DNA from: Nanobdellota archaeon
Lineage (GTDB): Archaea; Nanobdellota; Nanobdellia; Pacearchaeales; GW2011-AR1
NCBI GenBank assembly: GCA_018901675.1
Contig: JAHIEH010000005.1
Coordinates: 1-15,765 of the forward strand
Length of the DNA stretch: 15,765 nucleotides
Direction of reading: 5' to 3'
Shown: in pieces, positions 13,679-15,765 of the stretch
Numbering within the stretch: position 1 is the first letter of the stretch
How the letters are laid out: each line of letters opens with the position of its first letter
The notes under the pieces: model-generated
Database searches by the model: none
Told to the model about the DNA's origin: nothing
What the model saw: only the letters and a program-made list of their open reading frames with translations
Program-made: the position numbers and the translations under genes

Positions 13679-14086
13679 ATGGAAAATTATGAAGAACTTT
13701 TAAATGAAGCGTATAAAAGCATAAAACAAACCCAAGTTAGCGAGAGATTTGAAATCCCAAAAATAGAAGGGCATATTGAAGGCAAAAAAACAATCCTGAC
13801 TAACTTTTTTCAGATTGCATCTTATCTAAGAAGAAAACCGGAGCATCTGCAAAAATTTTTATTAAGAGAGCTTGCAGCTCCAGGACAGGTAGAAGGAGAC
13901 AGGTTGGTGTTGAATATAAAAGTTCCGAGTGTAAAAATAAACCAGAAAATAGAGCAGTATGCAAAAGAATTTGTGATATGCAGAGAGTGTGGAAAGCCAG
14001 ACACAGAAATAATGAAAGAAGATAGATTGATGTTTATTCATTGTCTTGCGTGTGGGGCAAAACATTCTGTAAGAAGCCAAATATAA
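13679..14086 (+). CDS. Translation initiation factor aIF2 subunit beta
   Basis: A 135-residue protein of the eIF2-beta/eIF5 family, at normal archaeal length. aIF2 brings initiator Met-tRNA to the small ribosomal subunit, and beta supports the gamma subunit that binds GTP and tRNA. A short N-terminal helix (NYEELLNEAYKSI) is followed by the central alpha-beta domain (KKTILTNFFQIASYLRRKPEHLQKFLLRELAAPGQVEGDRLVL). A C-terminal zinc ribbon has C101, C104, C122 and C125 (CREC, CLAC). The start at 13679 is supported by the shared TATA box exactly 25 nt upstream. A zinc-ribbon gene follows on the same strand after a spacer with its own TATA-like and Shine-Dalgarno sequences. Confidence 0.96.
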   Translation: MENYEELLNEAYKSIKQTQVSERFEIPKIEGHIEGKKTILTNFFQIASYLRRKPEHLQKFLLRELAAPGQVEGDRLVLNIKVPSVKINQKIEQYAKEFVICRECGKPDTEIMKEDRLMFIHCLACGAKHSVRSQI

Positions 14087-14149
14087 AGGTTTAAAAAAAG
14101 AAATTGCTATCTACAATTAATAAATTCCTTTATGATTTATAGGAATTGG

Positions 14150-14184
14150 AGAATGTTCATGAAAATTTTATCTTTGGACATTCT
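14150..14184 (+). promoter_or_regulatory. Hairpin in the leader of the zinc-ribbon gene
   Basis: AGAATGTTCA (14150-14159) pairs with TGGACATTCT (14175-14184) with one G-U pair. Part of the left arm, ATGTTC (14153-14158), can alternatively pair with GAACAT (14185-14190), just before the Shine-Dalgarno. This is a possible leader structure; no ligand or regulator is suggested. Confidence 0.35.
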
Positions 14185-14198
14185 GAACATAAATAAAC

Positions 14199-14205
14199 AG
14201 GAGGT
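14199..14205 (+). promoter_or_regulatory. Strong Shine-Dalgarno of the zinc-ribbon gene
   Basis: AGGAGGT lies six nt before the ATG at 14212. It is the clearest Shine-Dalgarno in the window, where most genes look leaderless, and it fixes this small gene's start. Confidence 0.75.
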
Positions 14206-14211
14206 AAAAAA

Positions 14212-14358
14212 ATGACAGAAGGATATTGTGTTAAATGTAAAAAGAAAGTAGAAATGAAAGACCCAAAAGAATCAAAGACAAAGAAAGGCACAAAAATAGC
14301 AAAGGGAAAATGCCCTATTTGTGGAACAACAGTATGTAGAATGGGCGGAATAAAATAA
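14212..14358 (+). CDS. Small zinc-ribbon protein, DUF5679-like
   Basis: A 48-residue protein (starts MTEGYCVKCKKKVEM, ends CPICGTTVCRMGGIK). Two CxxC pairs (C6/C9 and C34/C37) predict a zinc ribbon, with a lysine-rich segment of about 20 residues between them. The arrangement resembles DUF5679, a family of very small archaeal and bacterial zinc ribbons of unknown function; I recognise it from memory, without a search. Its reality is supported by the strong Shine-Dalgarno, the paired CxxC motifs and the oligo-T tracts right after the stop. The opposite-strand frame over the same bases is a shadow. It may bind RNA or ribosomes given its basic character and neighbours (inference). Confidence 0.85.
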   Translation: MTEGYCVKCKKKVEMKDPKESKTKKGTKIAKGKCPICGTTVCRMGGIK

Positions 14359-14359
14359 A

Positions 14360-14372
14360 TTTTTAAATTTTT
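14360..14372 (+). terminator. Oligo-T tracts after the zinc-ribbon gene
   Basis: Two T5 runs (14360-14364 and 14368-14372) immediately follow the TAA stop, a plausible archaeal terminator. No stem precedes them. Confidence 0.5.
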
Positions 14373-14412
14373 ATTAATTATCAAAAAAACCTTGTGTTTT
14401 AGTTTTTAAACT

Positions 14413-14485
14413 TCAAAATCTTTTAGATTTTGACAGCTTCAAGAATCCAAAGATTCTTGATAGTCATCGGAAATCTAATTTCCGA
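14413..14485. ncRNA. Array of three tandem perfect hairpins (candidate RNA)
   Basis: Three perfect stem-loops follow each other with 5-6 nt spacers: 14413-14433 (9-bp stem, TTT loop), 14439-14460 (9-bp stem, CAAA loop) and 14467-14485 (8-bp stem, CTA loop). The stems differ in sequence, so this is not a repeat expansion. No coding frame covers them. Together with the terminator-like hairpin at 14543 they could form a small RNA or a structured leader for the DUF424 gene. I recognise no known RNA family. The strand is undetermined. Confidence 0.4.
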
Positions 14486-14542
14486 GATGCTCATGAATAA
14501 GAAGTATTCCTAACATTCCAAAAAAATACAAGGAAAAACAAA

Positions 14543-14570
14543 CCGCTATCTAAATATAGCGGATTTTTTT
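14543..14570 (+). terminator. Terminator-like hairpin overlapping the DUF424 promoter
   Basis: CCGCTAT (14543-14549) pairs with ATAGCGG (14556-14562) around a 6-nt loop, followed by A and T7 (14564-14570), the form of an intrinsic terminator. It ends 9 nt before the ATG at 14580. Confidence 0.5.
14551..14558 (+). promoter_or_regulatory. TATA box of the DUF424 gene, inside the hairpin
   Basis: TAAATATA forms most of the loop and part of the right arm of the terminator-like hairpin. Its centre is 25.5 nt before the ATG at 14580, matching the other leaderless promoters here. Confidence 0.5.
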
Positions 14571-14579
14571 AGGATTAAT

Positions 14580-14876
14580 ATGTTTATAAAAATCCATAAA
14601 TCGTACAGAAATGCTGTTGCAATTTGCGATGCAGACCTAATCGGAAAGAAATTGGAAGAAGGTAATTTTCAATTAGAGATTAAAGAAAGCTTCTTTAAAG
14701 GAGAAGAACTGTCTGAAGAAAAAGCGATAGAGATTATGAAAGACTTCTCTCAAGAAGATGCAACTTTTAATCTAGTTGGGAAAAAGACAATAAACACTGC
14801 ATTAAAAGCGGGAATTATCTCAGAAGAAGGAATTAAAAAAATCAGGGGTGTGCCTTTCGCTTTGATTCTCATGTAA
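14580..14876 (+). CDS. DUF424 family protein
   Basis: A 98-residue protein of the archaeal DUF424 family: it begins MFIKIHKSYRNAVAICDADLIGKKLEEGN, continues with ESFFKGEEL and ATFNLVGKKTINTALKAGIISEEGIKKIRGVPFALIL. The family is a small soluble protein, widespread in archaea, of unknown function and often near translation genes. Here it sits just upstream of aIF1A on the same strand, consistent with that association. The start is supported by the TATA box at 14551-14558 and the family's MF(V/I)KIHKSYR beginning. It may be co-transcribed with aIF1A, whose start is 97 nt after this stop. Confidence 0.92.
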   Translation: MFIKIHKSYRNAVAICDADLIGKKLEEGNFQLEIKESFFKGEELSEEKAIEIMKDFSQEDATFNLVGKKTINTALKAGIISEEGIKKIRGVPFALILM

Positions 14877-14898
14877 AGATGGGGAACAAAGGACAGAG

Positions 14899-14923
14899 AA
14901 TAAAATCAAAAAATGGAAAATAA
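14899..14923 (+). repeat. 25-bp perfect direct repeat, copy 1
   Basis: Identical to 14959-14983, exactly 60 bp upstream. It contains a start codon (14913) that opens a 16-codon frame ending at TAA 14961-14963. Confidence 0.9.
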
Positions 14924-14956
14924 AGAAAATAAGAGATTTTCTAACTTTCCATTTTT
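14909..14956 (+). promoter_or_regulatory. Hairpin in the aIF1A leader
   Basis: AAAAATGGAAA (14909-14919) pairs perfectly with TTTCCATTTTT (14946-14956). An inner stem AGAAAAT/ATTTTCT (14924-14930 and 14936-14942) closes a 5-nt loop, with a small internal loop between the stems. The right arm is equally complementary to 14969-14979, which contains the aIF1A start codon. Confidence 0.6.
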
Positions 14957-14963
14957 CAAATAA
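14913..14963 (+). CDS. Possible 16-codon upstream reading frame before aIF1A
   Basis: ATG 14913 to TAA 14963 encodes MENKENKRFSNFPFFK and ends 9 nt before the aIF1A ATG. Its start context is identical to that of aIF1A because both lie in the 25-bp repeat, and its first residues resemble aIF1A's MENNQKK. It could be a regulatory upstream frame or simply the relic of a duplicated gene start. There is no evidence that it is translated. Confidence 0.3.
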   Translation: MENKENKRFSNFPFFK

Positions 14964-14983
14964 AATCAAAAAATGGAAAATAA
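14959..14983 (+). repeat. 25-bp perfect direct repeat, copy 2 (aIF1A start)
   Basis: Identical to 14899-14923. It spans the aIF1A start codon at 14973. Confidence 0.9.
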
Positions 14984-15314
14984 TCAAAAAAAACATTATC
15001 GGTCCAATAACCAGAATTCAGAACCGCAAGTTTTTAGAGTAAAACTCCCAAAACAAAATGAAGTTATAGGGATAATAGAACAAAGACTTGGTGGGAACAG
15101 GATGTCAGTTGCTTGCGGCGATAAGATGACAAGAAATTGCAGGGTTCCTGGAAGGCTAAAAAGAAGTTTATGGCTTCGTCCAGGGGATGTAGTTATTGTC
15201 CAGCAATGGGAATTTGACAAAGATAAGGGGGATATTCTGTTTAAGTACAATCCAACACAAATAGACTGGCTAAAAAACAAAGGATACCTGAAAACTGAGG
15301 ATACTGGATTTTAA
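14973..15314 (+). CDS. Translation initiation factor aIF1A
   Basis: A 113-residue protein of the eIF1A/IF1 OB-fold family. It binds the A site of the small subunit and helps select the initiation codon. A polar, Asn/Lys-rich N-terminal tail (1-18) precedes the OB fold (about 20-93), which contains GIIEQRLGGNRMSVACGDKMTRNCRVPGRLKRSLWLRPGDVVIVQQWEFDKDKGDI, followed by YNPTQIDWLKNKGYL. Length and motifs match archaeal aIF1A. The start at 14973 is the only ATG fitting the family's N-terminus. It has no TATA box at the usual 25-nt spacing. Its leader holds a duplicated start region and a hairpin that could control access to the start codon. It may be co-transcribed with the DUF424 gene. Confidence 0.96.
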   Translation: MENNQKKHYRSNNQNSEPQVFRVKLPKQNEVIGIIEQRLGGNRMSVACGDKMTRNCRVPGRLKRSLWLRPGDVVIVQQWEFDKDKGDILFKYNPTQIDWLKNKGYLKTEDTGF

Positions 15315-15320
15315 GAAAAA

Positions 15321-15328
15321 CTTAAAAC
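15321..15328 (+). promoter_or_regulatory. TATA box of the endonuclease IV-like gene
   Basis: CTTAAAAC, preceded by GAAAAA, centred 25.5 nt before the ATG at 15350. Confidence 0.5.
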
Positions 15329-15349
15329 CCCTGATTAATAAACTAGATA

Positions 15350-15765
15350 ATGATAAAATTTGGTGTAGCAAGAAAATATCATAAGAATCTTACTCCTTAT
15401 TTAGAGACATTAAAATCAAATTCTATAAATTTATATGAAATGGGCTTTGCATTTAGTATCCCCGAAGAATTATCAAAAGAAGTATTAGAATATTCAAAAA
15501 ATAATGATATCGAATTAACAGGACACCTTCCATTTTACATTAATTTTGGAAATCAACAACAGATTAAAAAATCAGTTGAATATCTAAAAAAGGGGTTAAT
15601 AATAGCAGATTTGTTGAATAGTGTTTCTGTATTTCACTTAGGTTTTTATATGGGAAGAAAATTTGAAGATATTAAAGAAGATATAATCAATGGGATTAAG
15701 GAAGCATTTAAATTAAATTTAAAGGAGGGATATCTGGGAATAGAAACAACAGGAAAACAAAAAGC
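15350..15765 (+). CDS. Endonuclease IV-like TIM-barrel protein (partial)
   Basis: The first 138 residues of a protein running off the right edge. It begins MIKFGVARKY and shows the metal-ligand motifs of the AP endonuclease 2 (Nfo) family in order: GHLPFYINFGN (H59), VFHLGFYMG (H96) and LGIETTGKQ (E132). These correspond to the first zinc ligands of the TIM-barrel active site. Full-length members have about 280 residues and cut DNA 5' to abasic sites in base-excision repair. The family also includes sugar isomerase-like TIM barrels, but the HLPFYIN and IETTGKQ signatures favour endonuclease IV. The start is supported by a TATA box 25 nt upstream. Remaining ligands lie outside the window, so activity cannot be judged. 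Confidence 0.85.
   Translation, partial: MIKFGVARKYHKNLTPYLETLKSNSINLYEMGFAFSIPEELSKEVLEYSKNNDIELTGHLPFYINFGNQQQIKKSVEYLKKGLIIADLLNSVSVFHLGFYMGRKFEDIKEDIINGIKEAFKLNLKEGYLGIETTGKQK

Noticed and set aside
14157..14384. 75-codon open frame on the - strand
   Set aside because: It covers the 48-residue zinc-ribbon gene on +, which has paired CxxC motifs and a strong Shine-Dalgarno; the - frame has no recognisable features.
14413..14485. CRISPR or repeat array
   Set aside because: The hairpin arms differ in sequence from one another, and no repeat-spacer regularity exists anywhere in the window.

Overview
The window is AT-rich and clearly archaeal. It encodes ribosomal protein L15e, TATA-binding protein, MCM helicase, an archaeal/eukaryal-type ATP-dependent DNA ligase, aIF2-beta and aIF1A, and there are no bacterial-type genes. 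Small conserved archaeal families (DUF424-like, DUF5661-like, DUF5679-like), short spacers and a short TBP suggest a small-genome lineage such as DPANN (Pacearchaeota or Woesearchaeota). That placement is inference; the domain-level assignment is firm.

Layout. Positions 1-1495: the 3' end of an unidentified + gene, a metallophosphoesterase on the - strand, and two flanking spacers that share a G-rich repeat. Positions 1496-2633: tRNA-Ile(GAT) on -, divergent from rpl15e on +, then a DUF5661-like protein. Positions 2669-5919: ATP-dependent DNA ligase, a small membrane protein, TBP, and a minimal nucleotidyltransferase. Positions 6032-11467: an MCM helicase gene carrying two inteins (454 and 456 residues) only 22 extein residues apart, followed by an RPA32-like OB-fold/winged-helix protein. 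Positions 11478-13108: adenylosuccinate lyase (purB) flanked by two degenerate tRNA-like sequences. Positions 13119-15314: a four-helix membrane protein diverging from aIF2-beta, a 48-residue zinc-ribbon protein, an array of perfect hairpins, a DUF424 protein and aIF1A. Position 15350 to the end: the start of an endonuclease IV-like protein.

The genes form an information-processing neighbourhood: replication (MCM, RPA-like, ligase), transcription initiation (TBP), translation initiation (aIF2-beta, aIF1A, L15e, tRNA-Ile) and probably base-excision repair. Most starts have a TATA box centred about 25 nt upstream of the first base of the start codon, so transcription should begin at or near the start codon (leaderless mRNAs). 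The exceptions are TBP, the zinc-ribbon gene and aIF1A, and these are the genes with structured leaders.

No CRISPR array, insertion sequence or defence system is visible. The most interesting signals are regulatory or structural: a duplicated start region in front of aIF1A with a segment able to pair with either copy; one symmetric TATA box serving two divergent genes; a terminator-like hairpin whose loop is part of the DUF424 TATA box; a tandem hairpin array; tRNA-like elements on both sides of purB; and the paired MCM inteins.
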